Positions 25,581-34,226 of a stretch of DNA of 64,000 bases are shown in pieces. The number at the start of each line of letters is the position of its first letter. The stretch's first letter is position 1. The position numbers were made by a program, and so were the translations under genes. Origin of the DNA: Arthrobacter gandavensis (GTDB lineage: Bacteria; Actinomycetota; Actinomycetes; Actinomycetales; Micrococcaceae). The notes below the pieces were generated by a model. That model did not search any database. It was not told where the DNA came from and was given only the letters and a program-made list of their open reading frames with translations. Location: assembly GCF_015355785.1 (NCBI RefSeq), contig NZ_JADKYW010000002.1:186001-250000 (forward strand), written 5' to 3'.

Positions 25581-26654
25581 GTGAACGCAATCCCCTGGGT
25601 GCTGCACGTGGATCTCGACCAGTTCATCGCAGCGGTCGAGGTGCTGCGGCGCCCCGAACTTGCCGGGAAACCGCTGATCGTGGGCGGGCGCGGGGATCCG
25701 ACCGAGCGGGCGGTGGTCTCCACCGCCTCCTACGAGGCACGCGCCTTCGGAGTCGGGTCCGGGATGCCGCTGCGGGTCGCCGCCCGGAAAGTGCCCGACG
25801 CCGTGTTCCTCCCGGTGGATGCCGAGGCCTACCTCGCCGCCTCGGAAACGGTGATGGCTGCCCTGCGGGCCCAGCCGGACGCCGTCGTGCAGGTCCTGGG
25901 CTGGGACGAGGCGTTCGTGGGGATCGAGGCCGAGGACCCGGAGGCCTACGCACGGAGCCTTCAGGCAGCGGTCCTGGCGGAGACCCGGCTGCATTGCAGC
26001 GTAGGCATCGGGGATACCCTGATCCGGGCCAAGAACGCCACCGATTTCGGCAAGCCTGCCGGCACTTTCCGGCTGACGGAGACAAACTGGCTGGACGTCA
26101 TGGGCAACAAACCCACCAAGGAGCTCTGGGGTGTGGGGAACAGGATCTCAGCCCGGCTGGAGAAGCTGGGCATTCACACCGTCGCCGAACTCGCTGCAGC
26201 GGACCCGCAGGCCCTGGTTCCGGAGTTCGGGCCCAAGATGGGCCCCTGGTACGCCACGCTCGGACGCGGCGAGGGAAGCCGGGAGGTGGATGACACCCCG
26301 TGGGTGGCGCGCGGGCACAGCCGCGAGACCACCTTCCAGCAGAACCTCACCGAACCGGAGCAGGTGCGCGACGCCGTTGCCCGGCTGGCAGCCGAGGTCC
26401 TGGAGGAGGTGGCTGCGGAGGGCCGGCCCGTGATCGGGCTGACGCTGAAGGTTCGGTATGCCCCGTTTCTTACCAAGACCCATGCACGCAAGATCCCGGA
26501 GACCTCCGACCGGAAGGAGGTCCTGGCCCGGGCGCTGGACCTTGCCGGCGCCGTCGAACCCGGCAGGCCGATCCGGCTGCTGGGACTGCGCGCGGAAATG
26601 GCAATGCCCGACGACGCCCGGAAAGGACATACGCCCACGCGCGGCGGCTGGTAA
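25581..26654 (+). CDS. dinB: Y-family DNA polymerase IV, DinP/DinB2 type
   Basis: 357 residues, GTG start. Palm motifs HVDLDQFIAAVE and GWDEAF, finger segment YEARAFGVGSGMPLR, SVGIGDTLIRAKNATDFGKPAG and the helix-hairpin region LWGVGNRISARLEKLGIHTVAEL. It resembles mycobacterial DinP/DinB2 more than classical DinB. The steric-gate position after DLDQF is Ile16, where most family members have Tyr or Phe. No obvious C-terminal beta-clamp motif (ends MPDDARKGHTPTRGGW). Role: low-fidelity translesion or repair synthesis. Confidence 0.88.
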   Translation: MNAIPWVLHVDLDQFIAAVEVLRRPELAGKPLIVGGRGDPTERAVVSTASYEARAFGVGSGMPLRVAARKVPDAVFLPVDAEAYLAASETVMAALRAQPDAVVQVLGWDEAFVGIEAEDPEAYARSLQAAVLAETRLHCSVGIGDTLIRAKNATDFGKPAGTFRLTETNWLDVMGNKPTKELWGVGNRISARLEKLGIHTVAELAAADPQALVPEFGPKMGPWYATLGRGEGSREVDDTPWVARGHSRETTFQQNLTEPEQVRDAVARLAAEVLEEVAAEGRPVIGLTLKVRYAPFLTKTHARKIPETSDRKEVLARALDLAGAVEPGRPIRLLGLRAEMAMPDDARKGHTPTRGGW

Positions 26655-26711
26655 ACCCGCAGCCGGACCGCTCGCCATGGGTGGTCCGGCTGCTGTTGCC
26701 GGCCGAAGGGC

Positions 26712-27503
26712 TCAGCTACTGGTCGCCGCTGCTCTTCCCGGACCGGGTCGAGTTCCCTGGAGGACATGCCCGCGGACCTGCGGAAGTTCCTCGAACGCCG
26801 GCTTGGCGAACCAGTAGCCCTGAAAGAGCCGGATGCCGGATTCCTTCAGGACGTTGAATTCATCTTCGGTCTCGATTCCTTCGGCCAGCACGGTGATGCC
26901 CAGGTCCCCGGCGATCGCCCGGATTCCGTCCACGACTGCCCTGCGGGCGGGGCTGGTATCGATTCCGCGGATCAGCTTCATGTCGATCTTGATCAGGTCC
27001 GGCTGAAAATCGGCCAGCAGTCCCAGGCCCGCATATCCTGCGCCGAAGTCATCCAGGGCGGTGGTGAATCCGTGCCTGCGGTATTCGGTGATGATGTTCG
27101 TGAGGTGCGCGGTGTCCCGGACCTCTTCGTTTTCGGTGAACTCGAACATGATCGCAGACATCGGAAAGCTGAACCGGCGGGCCGCGTTGAGAGTGGCACG
27201 CAGGCAGGCGGCCGGTTCGTAGACGGCCTGCGGCAGGAAATTGATGGAAAGCTTCAGTTCTTCCTCCGCAGGGAAAAGACGAGCCGCCAGCTCGATCGCC
27301 TTGACCCTGCACTCCTGGTCGAAGCGGTACATCTGATCCGGAGACACCTTGGACAGCACCTCAAAAGCGCCCTCGCCGCCCTTTCCGCGGACCAGGGCCT
27401 CATAGCCCCACACGCGCTGTTCGACGGCGTCGTAAATCGGCTGGAAAGCCATGCTGAAATCGAAATCGAGTTTTGAAGCCGTACTGCAGCCGTCACATGG
27501 CAT
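26712..27503 (-). CDS. EAL-domain protein, probable c-di-GMP phosphodiesterase
   Basis: 263 residues from ATG 27503 (GGGGGGA 5 bp upstream). N-terminal MPCDGC Cys pair, then FSMAFQPIYD and the signature GYEALVRG, FEFTENEEV, the metal pair TALDDFGAGYAGL, LIKIDMKLIRGID and VLAEGIETEDEF. These cover the catalytic Glu/Asp/Lys set, so it is probably active in hydrolysing cyclic di-GMP. It is a stand-alone EAL without a membrane or GGDEF part; the N-terminal CxxC may bind a metal or sense redox state. Confidence 0.88.
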   Translation of the reverse strand: MPCDGCSTASKLDFDFSMAFQPIYDAVEQRVWGYEALVRGKGGEGAFEVLSKVSPDQMYRFDQECRVKAIELAARLFPAEEELKLSINFLPQAVYEPAACLRATLNAARRFSFPMSAIMFEFTENEEVRDTAHLTNIITEYRRHGFTTALDDFGAGYAGLGLLADFQPDLIKIDMKLIRGIDTSPARRAVVDGIRAIAGDLGITVLAEGIETEDEFNVLKESGIRLFQGYWFAKPAFEELPQVRGHVLQGTRPGPGRAAATSS

Positions 27504-27678
27504 GGAAATCCCCCCGGAGTTTTTGATGTACCTGAAGATTACAGCGGGCTGCACGTCTGCCGGACTCGCGCAGGCGCAACGCCCCCGCCGGGCTGCAGGC
27601 CGTCGGGCAGAAGACGGGTGCCGTTTCGCCCGGCGCCCGCTAGGGTTGGGTCGACTGTCCGCTCTTTTCGGGGGAACC

Positions 27679-28494
27679 ATGAAAAAAGCCGTGTTTGTCT
27701 CTGCCCTTGCACTGCTGCTCCTGACCGGGTGCGCGAACGCTGAAGCGCAACCGGAAGCCGCTGCACCGCCGTCGTCCTCTGCTGCCGGTACGGCAGCCCC
27801 GGCAGCCACGGCGGCCCGGGCAGCCCCGGCGGCCCGGGAAACCGAGGAACAGGCCTGCGGGAAGCTGCTGGGCGCCGATGGCAGCGGACCGTTGTACCAA
27901 AGCATCCGGCTGGTGCGGATCAGTGACGGAACGTTTGGTTTCCAGCCGTCGACGGCGGAAAGTACGGACCGGCTGCATCAGACCATCCTGGCGGCAGCCG
28001 ACACCGCGCCGGAGGACATCGGGACCCTGCTGACACAGTTGAGTGCCGGCAGTGCGAGTGCCCTGCAGGTGGCCGGCGGTCCTGGTGCCGCTGCCGTGAC
28101 CTTCGATCCCTTCGGCTGGAGCGAGGCCGCCGGCCAGCTGCTGTCCCGCTGCGCCCCGTACGAGTCTGCTGCTCCAAATGTTCCGTCCGCGGGGGACCTC
28201 GACTCGCTGGAGGCTGTGGGCGCCAGGTTCCCGGGTTATCCGCTGGTGGTGGAGGCCGCCTCCGTCGATTACCGTGCGGGCGCCTGGCTGGGCGGCAAGC
28301 TCGTGGACGGACGGGTGGTGGCCCTCGCCCCGGGGCTGTACGCACCATATAACCCGGATGTCCCGGACCTGGCCTCCTACTATGAGGGGTCCGGCGCCGC
28401 CTCCGGGGACACCGCCATGAAGCAGACGGTCTTCCCCGGCTCCGGCGCCGCCGGAACGTTTACCGGGATCCGCTCCGGCACCCAGGAACCCTAG
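27679..28494 (+). CDS. Hypothetical lipoprotein
   Basis: 271 residues from ATG 27679 (GGGGGAA upstream). Signal peptide MKKAVFVSALALLLLTGC with lipobox LTGC, an Ala/Pro-rich spacer to about residue 55, then a globular domain with two Cys (EEQACGKLLGAD, LLSRCAPYES). The C-terminal half is rich in Gly/Ala/Ser. No known domain is recognised. Probably attached to the outer face of the membrane. It is divergent from the EAL gene. Confidence 0.65.
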   Translation: MKKAVFVSALALLLLTGCANAEAQPEAAAPPSSSAAGTAAPAATAARAAPAARETEEQACGKLLGADGSGPLYQSIRLVRISDGTFGFQPSTAESTDRLHQTILAAADTAPEDIGTLLTQLSAGSASALQVAGGPGAAAVTFDPFGWSEAAGQLLSRCAPYESAAPNVPSAGDLDSLEAVGARFPGYPLVVEAASVDYRAGAWLGGKLVDGRVVALAPGLYAPYNPDVPDLASYYEGSGAASGDTAMKQTVFPGSGAAGTFTGIRSGTQEP

Positions 28495-28521
28495 GCCCAC
28501 CCGCAGGAAGAGACTTTCTGG

Positions 28522-30108
28522 TCAGAGGGCACCGCCCAGGTTTCCCGAGACCAGCCGCAGCCATTCCCACAGGTCCGCCACGCTGCCGGACTCATCGCGG
28601 ATGCCAATGTAGCCGTCCGGACGGACAGCAACGATCCGCTTAGCTGGCCACCGGTCCATTCTGTGGCCGTGGATACCGGCGGGGCCATGGTCCGGGAACT
28701 GTACGCCGGGGCCATGGAACACATGGATTCCGCGGCGCTCCACCAGCTCCGGCAGGCGGACGCTCCGGCCGCCGCTGACGGTGCGGAGGTTCGGCAGCGG
28801 GCGTCCGGCTGCCAGGCGGCCGGGACGCAGCCGGCCCGGCCCGTTCAGCGGGCTGGCCCGGTAGCTGACCCAATCCTGGGACAGCAGCGCGGCGGCGGGC
28901 GCCATGAGGGCCGGGGCCCGGATCAGGGGTGGCAGCAGCGGAGCCATAAGCGGCAGCACACGGGTGCGGGCCAGACGGAAGGGCAGCCGAGCGTCGCCTT
29001 CGCCGTGCAGCAGGATGCCGCTCACCAGGCCCACCCCGCGGGCCACCGGCCGGCGTTCGGCATTGTAGGAGGACAGCAGCCGGTCCGGACCGGCGGACCC
29101 GTTGCAGACTGCGGCGAGCTTCCAGCCAAGGTTCTCCGCGTCCTGTAGCCCGGTGTTCATTCCCTGGGCACCGGCCGGTGAGAACACATGCGCGGCGTCT
29201 CCGGCAAGGAAGACCGGACCGGCACGGTAGCGCCCGGCCCGCCGCCGCTGGAGCCGGATACTGGTGGACCAGGCAGCGCTGCCGATGCCGTCCGGAAGGT
29301 TGGCGCCCCGCAGAACAGAGCGGATCTCAGCCAGGGACAGCGGCGGGCCGTCCTGCCCGGGTGTCCCCGGTCCGGCTGAGGCGGTCCTGGTGGCCACCAG
29401 CCGCCAGCCGGCACCGTGCTCGCCGCCGGGGAAGAGGAAACCGATGCCCAGCCGTCCCACACCGATGTGTGCCTTGCCCGGGTCCGCGGCCCATTCAACG
29501 TCTGCCAGGACTGCCTCTTCCGGATACGTCCTTCCCTGCCAGGGGATGCCGGAGAGGTTGCGAACGGTGCTGGCGGCGCCGTCGCAGCCCACCAGGTACC
29601 GGCAGGACAGGTGCAGATCCCCGCCGGCACCGGTAGTCCGGCGGGCCATGGCCAGCACCCGGCCGCCGGCCCGTTCCAGCCCGGAAAGCTCCGTGCCGGT
29701 CATCCGGGGTACGCCGCTGCGGTCAAGGGCGCGCTGCAGGACTGCTTCCACCATCGCCTGGCGGACCATCAGCGGCTGCTGGCCGGAGCTGCCGACGCGG
29801 AAGTCGCTCAGAGCCAGCGGCACTGCCCGCGCTCCGATGTGCAGGTGGGCGGTGAGGCGGGCACTGGGATGCTCCGCCAGCTCGGCCAGTATTCCCAGCC
29901 GGGCCAGGGACGCGAGGGTGCGGGGCCACAACAGCATGGCGCGCGAGGGGCGAGGCAGTTCGCGCCTGCGTTCGAGCAGCAGCACCCGCGCTCCGCCAAG
30001 GTGTGCATGCAAGGCCAGGGCCGATCCGACCGGTCCGGCCCCGACCACCAGGATGTCAGCAGACGTCAGGCCAGGTCCCGGCCAGCCAGGCTCAGCGGTT
30101 TCCACCAT
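28522..30108 (-). CDS. FAD-dependent aromatic monooxygenase (PheA/TfdB, rifampicin-monooxygenase type)
   Basis: 528 residues from ATG 30108. Dinucleotide fold ILVVGAGPVGSALALHAHLGG, DG motif LVGCDGAASTVR, and the GD motif VFLAGDAAHVFSPAGAQGMNTGLQD. A C-terminal thioredoxin-like extension carries GPGVQFPDHGPAG and VAVRPDGYIGIRD, as in group A hydroxylases. Uses NAD(P)H and O2 to hydroxylate phenolic compounds, which may include antibiotics; substrate unknown. The start lies 43 bp inside the end of the upstream gene, so the two are probably coupled. Confidence 0.87.
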   Translation of the reverse strand: MVETAEPGWPGPGLTSADILVVGAGPVGSALALHAHLGGARVLLLERRRELPRPSRAMLLWPRTLASLARLGILAELAEHPSARLTAHLHIGARAVPLALSDFRVGSSGQQPLMVRQAMVEAVLQRALDRSGVPRMTGTELSGLERAGGRVLAMARRTTGAGGDLHLSCRYLVGCDGAASTVRNLSGIPWQGRTYPEEAVLADVEWAADPGKAHIGVGRLGIGFLFPGGEHGAGWRLVATRTASAGPGTPGQDGPPLSLAEIRSVLRGANLPDGIGSAAWSTSIRLQRRRAGRYRAGPVFLAGDAAHVFSPAGAQGMNTGLQDAENLGWKLAAVCNGSAGPDRLLSSYNAERRPVARGVGLVSGILLHGEGDARLPFRLARTRVLPLMAPLLPPLIRAPALMAPAAALLSQDWVSYRASPLNGPGRLRPGRLAAGRPLPNLRTVSGGRSVRLPELVERRGIHVFHGPGVQFPDHGPAGIHGHRMDRWPAKRIVAVRPDGYIGIRDESGSVADLWEWLRLVSGNLGGAL

Positions 30109-30656
30109 GATTCGGGGTCTCGTTTCTCCGGCTGCAGAACCGCGTCGCGGTGCACTCCGGGCACGATGTGTATCCGGATGGATCCGGGCACGCATACCAG
30201 TCCAAGCACCCAGCTAAGGGAATCCACGTAGGCTGCGGCCTGTTCCGCGCCCTCCCACTCGTAGATGCCCCTGTAGCGGTTGTGTTCGTCATGGGCAAGC
30301 CACAGTTTCGATGCCAGCCCCGGGAATCCCACGAAGAGCGGAAAGTTTAACCAGCTCTCGAGGCGGAACAGCCGGTGCAGCGGCCCCCGTACTCCCCTCA
30401 GCGTGAACGTGACGGCCAAGAGCACCGGGTCTCTCGCATAGCCGTCGCCAACCCGGGTTTCGCGGTAGATACGGGCACTGGTTCCATCGGCGAACACCAG
30501 CACCTGGCCCACGTTGGCTCGGGGATTGTGGAGCCGTCGCCTGACGGCCAGCCCAACGGTGCCCACGGCGCTGCGGCAGATTTGGGGCAGCGCCAACCGG
30601 GCAGGCCGTGGAACCACCTCGTCCGGCAATCTGTTGTCACCACGGGGTCTGATCAT
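30066..30656 (-). CDS. Conserved hypothetical protein upstream of the monooxygenase
   Basis: 196 residues without signal peptide. Contains PRANVGQVLVFADGTSARIYRET, FVGFPGLASKLWLAHDEHN and YEWEGAEQAAAYVDSLSWVL. The last part resembles YdhR/ABM-type monooxygenase-like ferredoxin folds in which a protein tracks the whole C-terminal helix. I recognise this as a conserved actinobacterial protein but know no function. It overlaps and precedes the FAD monooxygenase gene, so a role in the same reaction is plausible. Confidence 0.7.
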   Translation of the reverse strand: MIRPRGDNRLPDEVVPRPARLALPQICRSAVGTVGLAVRRRLHNPRANVGQVLVFADGTSARIYRETRVGDGYARDPVLLAVTFTLRGVRGPLHRLFRLESWLNFPLFVGFPGLASKLWLAHDEHNRYRGIYEWEGAEQAAAYVDSLSWVLGLVCVPGSIRIHIVPGVHRDAVLQPEKRDPESWWKPLSLAGRDLA

Positions 30657-30736
30657 GGCGTAATCCTTCGGCTGCTCGCAGACGATGCGCCAAAACTACC
30701 CGCTGTTGACGGACGTTCCAAGCCCCCCGGCGGATC

Positions 30737-31396
30737 CTAGCTCGCGAGGTTGTCCAGCCAGTTCGAGCGGAGCCGCAGGGCGCGTTCGGCGCTTCCGGCA
30801 ACGGCGGCGACGCCCACCGCCACGTTGACGGCCGGCGGAACATCCACGGGCAGTTCGAATGTGCCAAGGGACTCCCTCACCGGAGGGATGGCCAGCAGCG
30901 TTTCGAGGAGCTGCGGTATGGCCACGATGACGCCGAGAAGCACCAGGACGGTGGCGGTAGCTCCCACGGCCCGGCTCACCAACGGATGTGTCCTGTGCAG
31001 GCGGGCGCGCCTTCCCTCGGCAGTCTTCGGGTGCGGGTGCAGCTGCTCCGGGGTGCCGCCGGCCGGGACGTAGTGGCAGCGCCGCATGCCGAAGGTGCCG
31101 GCGGCAACCTCAATATGGCCGCCCGGAACCGGAAAACTCGCCGGCATTCGGGACAGGAGTTCCAGCCGCTCGTTGACGTACAGCCGGGCCCGGACCACGC
31201 CGTCGCTGCGGTCACCCAACTGCCGGACGTCCACGGCGTAACGGGCCGACGCGCCGCCCGCACCCGGCAGCATGAGCAGGTACAGCGTCCGGGTGAACAG
31301 CTGCCACCAGCGGAACGGCGGAAGCGTTTCTCCGCCGCCTTTCCGGATTCGCCGTGCCGCCAACCGGTTCCTCCACGATGAGCGTCCAGCCAACAT
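30737..31396 (-). CDS. Hypothetical membrane protein
   Basis: 219 residues. Basic N-terminus (SSWRNRLAARRIRKGGG), a weak hydrophobic stretch FTRTLYLLMLPGAGG, then a beta-rich segment with VRQLGDRSDGVVRARLYVNERLE. One clear transmembrane helix follows (AVGATATVLVLLGVIVAIPQLLETLLAI), with another hydrophobic stretch near VAVGVAAVAG. Family not recognised. It is divergent from a TetR gene, with twin palindromes between them, so it is the likely target of that regulator. Confidence 0.65.
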   Translation of the reverse strand: MLAGRSSWRNRLAARRIRKGGGETLPPFRWWQLFTRTLYLLMLPGAGGASARYAVDVRQLGDRSDGVVRARLYVNERLELLSRMPASFPVPGGHIEVAAGTFGMRRCHYVPAGGTPEQLHPHPKTAEGRRARLHRTHPLVSRAVGATATVLVLLGVIVAIPQLLETLLAIPPVRESLGTFELPVDVPPAVNVAVGVAAVAGSAERALRLRSNWLDNLAS

Positions 31397-31420
31397 GCCC
31401 TCCCTTCCTCGCTTGACCGT

Positions 31421-31437
31421 CTAGCACAGCGTACTAG
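31421..31437. promoter_or_regulatory. Candidate TetR operator 1
   Basis: CTAGCACAGCGTACTAG, CTAG arms around a 9-bp centre. It shares CTARCACAGCGTRMTAG with the second site, 32 bp away (about three helical turns). A TTGACC box ends 3 bp before it. Confidence 0.6.
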
Positions 31438-31452
31438 TTATGGCTCCCGACA

Positions 31453-31469
31453 CTAACACAGCGTGATAG
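31453..31469. promoter_or_regulatory. Candidate TetR operator 2
   Basis: CTAACACAGCGTGATAG, an imperfect palindrome (CTAACAC / GTGATAG, one mismatch) centred on AGC and 10 bp before the TetR start codon. This is the usual shape of TetR-family operators, so autorepression is likely. Confidence 0.65.
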
Positions 31470-31478
31470 AACTGGGGA

Positions 31479-32096
31479 GTGGGAAACGACAAGACTGACG
31501 GCGCCGGGGCCGGGCGCGGCACGCGGGAGAAGATCCTCATCGCCGCGGCCACTATGCTCGGCGAAAATCCGGCGGCTCGGCTGAGCGTTCGCGCCGTAGC
31601 TGCGCGCGCCGGAGTCAGCGCCGGTTCGCTCCGGCATTTCTTCCCCACCCAGCAGGACCTCGTGGAAACAGTCGTCGCTCTCGTGTATGACGTGGACATC
31701 CCGGGTGATCCGATACTGGACGCGGAACGGCCTCCCGCGGAGCGGCTGGTTGCCTGTCTCCAGCAGCTGCTCAGCGAGGTGGGCCACGGCGAGGCCGCAC
31801 GCAGGTACTGGCGAACGCTGCAGGACACCTACATGGCGGGGGCACCGACAAATGAGGCAGCAGCCAACTACCTCGCCCTCGAACGTCTGGGCCTGCACCG
31901 GATCCGCCGCTGGCTGACCACCCTCGCGGAGGAAGGCGCCGTCCAGGCCGAGAGCATTGAACCCGCCGTCCGGTTCCTGTCCACTGTGCTCAGCGGGCTG
32001 GTTACGGAACGGGCACTGCCTGCTGACGCGGCCAGGCTGGAGGCCGAGGGCACCACACTCCGGATCGCCGCGGACGCCGTCCTCACCGCCGGCTGA
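31479..32096 (+). CDS. TetR-family transcriptional regulator
   Basis: 205 residues. GTG start with poor Shine-Dalgarno. HTH region TREKILIAAATMLGENPAARLSVRAVAARAGVSAGSLRHFFPTQ is split here as helix 1 (REKILIAAATML) and helices 2-3 (VRAVAARAGVSAGSLRHFF). The ligand domain is all-helical. Two near-identical palindromes upstream suggest it represses itself and the divergent membrane-protein gene. Ligand unknown. Confidence 0.87.
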   Translation: MGNDKTDGAGAGRGTREKILIAAATMLGENPAARLSVRAVAARAGVSAGSLRHFFPTQQDLVETVVALVYDVDIPGDPILDAERPPAERLVACLQQLLSEVGHGEAARRYWRTLQDTYMAGAPTNEAAANYLALERLGLHRIRRWLTTLAEEGAVQAESIEPAVRFLSTVLSGLVTERALPADAARLEAEGTTLRIAADAVLTAG

Positions 32097-32221
32097 TCCC
32101 GGCACGTCAGCGTTTCGCCGCACCTAAACCCGCGGTCCGGGGCCTCCGGAACTGTGACCCCGGGAAGCCCTGAACTATGACGTTTTTGTGTGCAGCTGCA
32201 GCCTGCCGATGCAAGGATCTA

Positions 32222-32354
32222 ACCAGCGAAGGGGAGTAGTTCCCAGGGTTCTTCCGAGAAGAACGATGCGGTGTGTCGACATAATGGCTGTCAACGCTGA
32301 CGGCCCGGCACACCACCCGGCATTGCACGCCGGGCGAGCGAGACCTTCGGCCCC
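32222..32354 (+). ncRNA. yybP-ykoY-type manganese riboswitch
   Basis: Contains the conserved words of this class in order: GCGAAGGGGAGTAG near 32226-32239, the central region with GTCAACGCTGACGGC near 32290-32304, and GCGAGACCTTCGGCC at 32338-32352. P1 forms between CGAAGG (32227-32232) and CCTTCG (32344-32349). The aptamer class binds Mn2+ directly. It sits 57 bp before a CaCA-type exchanger gene, a known kind of target for this riboswitch. Confidence 0.82.
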
Positions 32355-32365
32355 ACGGGGCCGAA
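32346..32365 (+). terminator. Riboswitch expression-platform hairpin
   Basis: Perfect stem TTCGGCCCC / GGGGCCGAA around AC, followed by the pyrimidine run CCCTCTTTCCTTT. Its 5' arm reuses the 3' strand of riboswitch P1, so the two structures exclude each other. Metal binding that stabilises P1 should prevent the hairpin and let transcription continue (ON switch). Confidence 0.65.
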
Positions 32366-32410
32366 CCCTCTTTCCTTTCGGCCTCTCCTGACGACCGGAA
32401 GGCTTTCCCC

Positions 32411-33661
32411 ATGCCCGCCCCTTTGGTGCGCAAATTGATTCTCTGCCTCGCCGTTGCCGCTCCGGCAATGGTTTTCCGCGTGCTCGGCTACGCCCCGCAT
32501 CCCGTCCTGGACCTAGTGGTCTTCGGGGCGGCCGTCGTGGCAGCCGCCTTTATCCTCGCGTGGGCCGCGGAGGCAGCACAAAAGGACATCTCCGGTGCGC
32601 TGGCCATCGCCCTGCTGGCGCTGATCGCCGTCCTGCCCGAGTACGCCGTCGACCTGTACTACGCCTTCCGGTCAGGGTCCGATCCGGAGTACGCACAGTA
32701 CGCGGCGGCCAACATGACCGGCTCAAACCGGCTGCTGCTCGGCTTCGGCTGGCCGCTCGTCGTGCTCGTTGCGCTCTTCGCCGCCCGCCGGATCAATCCG
32801 GCCGGACGAGCCCCCAGGGCGCTGCAGCTGCCTCGCAATAGCCGGCTGGAGATCGGCTTCCTCGCCATCCTGGCCCTCGCGGCGTTCACGATTCCTGCCC
32901 TGGGTCGGATTCCGCTGTGGTTCGGGACAGCCCTGATCCTGGTTTTCGCCGCCTACCTCTGGCGCGCCGGGCAGGTCCAGGATGACGACGCCGAGGAAGA
33001 GTTCGTGGGCATGGCCGCCCTGATTGCCGGCATGGCCCGCAGACGCCGCCGCATTACGGTAATAACCCTGTTCGCCGGCTCGGCAGCGATCATTCTCGCG
33101 GCCGCTGAACCGTTCGCGACCGCCTTGGTGGACTCGGGCAGCTCGCTGGGGATCGACAGCTATTTCCTGGTGCAGTGGCTGGCTCCGCTGGCGTCCGAAG
33201 CTCCGGAGTTCATCATCGCCGTCCTCTTCGCCCTGCGCGGCATGGGCGCTGCGGCCATCGGCACCCTGATCGCCTCGAAGATCAACCAGTGGTCGCTGCT
33301 GGTGGGTTCGCTGCCCGTGGCACACCTGCTGGGCGGCGGCGGAACCGCCCTGGAGCTGGATGCGCGCCAGGTCGAGGAATTCGTCCTCACCGCCTCGCAG
33401 ACCGTGATGGGGGTCGCCGTCATCATGACGCTGCGGTTCCACCGCGTCGCCGCCCTCGCGCTGATGGCAATTTTCGCCCTGCAGTTCGCCGTAACCGGAA
33501 CGTCCGGGCGCTACGTGCTCAGTATCATCCAGCTGGTGATTGCAGCCGTCCTCCTTGTCCGCCACCGCGGGGACATCCTTCCCGCACTCGCAGCCCCGTT
33601 CAGAAGGACCCGGCCGGACCTGGAGCTGGACACTCCCCGGGATCCCCGGCTCACTCGCTGA
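32411..33661 (+). CDS. Calcium/cation antiporter (CaCA) family protein, probable Mn2+ exporter
   Basis: 416 residues, about ten membrane helices. The two alpha repeats are visible: LLALIAVLPEYAVDLYYAF with ANMTGSNRLLLGFGWPLV, and LASEAPEFIIAVLFALRG with IASKINQWSLLVGSLPVAHL. The paired Glu/Asn sites (PEY..., APEF) are the cation-binding residues of the family. A cytoplasmic loop after helix 5 carries QDDDAEEE. The upstream manganese riboswitch implies that its cargo is Mn2+ (or Ca2+/Mn2+) pumped out under excess. AGG-containing ribosome site GGAAGG lies about 8 bp before ATG. Confidence 0.85.
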   Translation: MPAPLVRKLILCLAVAAPAMVFRVLGYAPHPVLDLVVFGAAVVAAAFILAWAAEAAQKDISGALAIALLALIAVLPEYAVDLYYAFRSGSDPEYAQYAAANMTGSNRLLLGFGWPLVVLVALFAARRINPAGRAPRALQLPRNSRLEIGFLAILALAAFTIPALGRIPLWFGTALILVFAAYLWRAGQVQDDDAEEEFVGMAALIAGMARRRRRITVITLFAGSAAIILAAAEPFATALVDSGSSLGIDSYFLVQWLAPLASEAPEFIIAVLFALRGMGAAAIGTLIASKINQWSLLVGSLPVAHLLGGGGTALELDARQVEEFVLTASQTVMGVAVIMTLRFHRVAALALMAIFALQFAVTGTSGRYVLSIIQLVIAAVLLVRHRGDILPALAAPFRRTRPDLELDTPRDPRLTR

Positions 33662-34112
33662 CCTGCCAGCAGACCTGAGTCTGCCACTTTGAGGTGTCGG
33701 GCTCACGCTCGGGATCAGTGAGGTAGCTTTCCCACATCACTTCACCCGGGGTGAGCCCGTTTTCGCCGGCGTAGCGGTCCAGCTGTGCGTAGGTCCGCTC
33801 CATCGTGTCGAACGGACCGGTGTGGGTCGCTTCGAGGATGCGCCCCCCCGGCAGATGCCCCGGCCGCACGTTGCCGTCAGGTGTGACTTCGGAGAGGACC
33901 GGAAACCCGGCTTCGACGTCAACCGTGGCACCGGGCCTGCCATAGTATTTGCCAAACGGAGGCCCCGCGGGCTGCACTCCCTGCTCTCGGAGGGCGGCGA
34001 TGGTCTGCTGGAACGCACGCGCGAAGAACTCCGCCATCTCGCCCATGGGAACCTGTTCCCGCACGCCGGCCGTCGCCTGTTCGGATCGTTCTGTCAGCTC
34101 TATGTCCGTCAT
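33651..34112 (-). CDS. GyrI-like/effector-binding domain protein
   Basis: 153 residues from ATG 34112 (MTDIELTERSEQ); the longer frame to 34169 is not conserved-looking. Shows the SOUL/GyrI-like layout: TAGVREQVPMGEMAEFFARA, PPFGKYYGRPGATVDVEAGF, GRILEATHTGPFDTMERTYAQL and VMWESYLTDPEREPDTSKWQT. Stand-alone versions bind small hydrophobic or cationic molecules. The stop overlaps the CaCA gene end by 11 bp (convergent). Confidence 0.85.
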   Translation of the reverse strand: MTDIELTERSEQATAGVREQVPMGEMAEFFARAFQQTIAALREQGVQPAGPPFGKYYGRPGATVDVEAGFPVLSEVTPDGNVRPGHLPGGRILEATHTGPFDTMERTYAQLDRYAGENGLTPGEVMWESYLTDPEREPDTSKWQTQVCWQVSE

Positions 34113-34226
34113 GCCGCCCACTTTAAGCACCGGGCTGCGCCCCGGGAAGGGGTCTGCACGAAGCAACACGCATCGATTTGGTGCTGCCCGTTGCCCGTGC
34201 CGATTACGGGTGAAATATTGGGCGTC

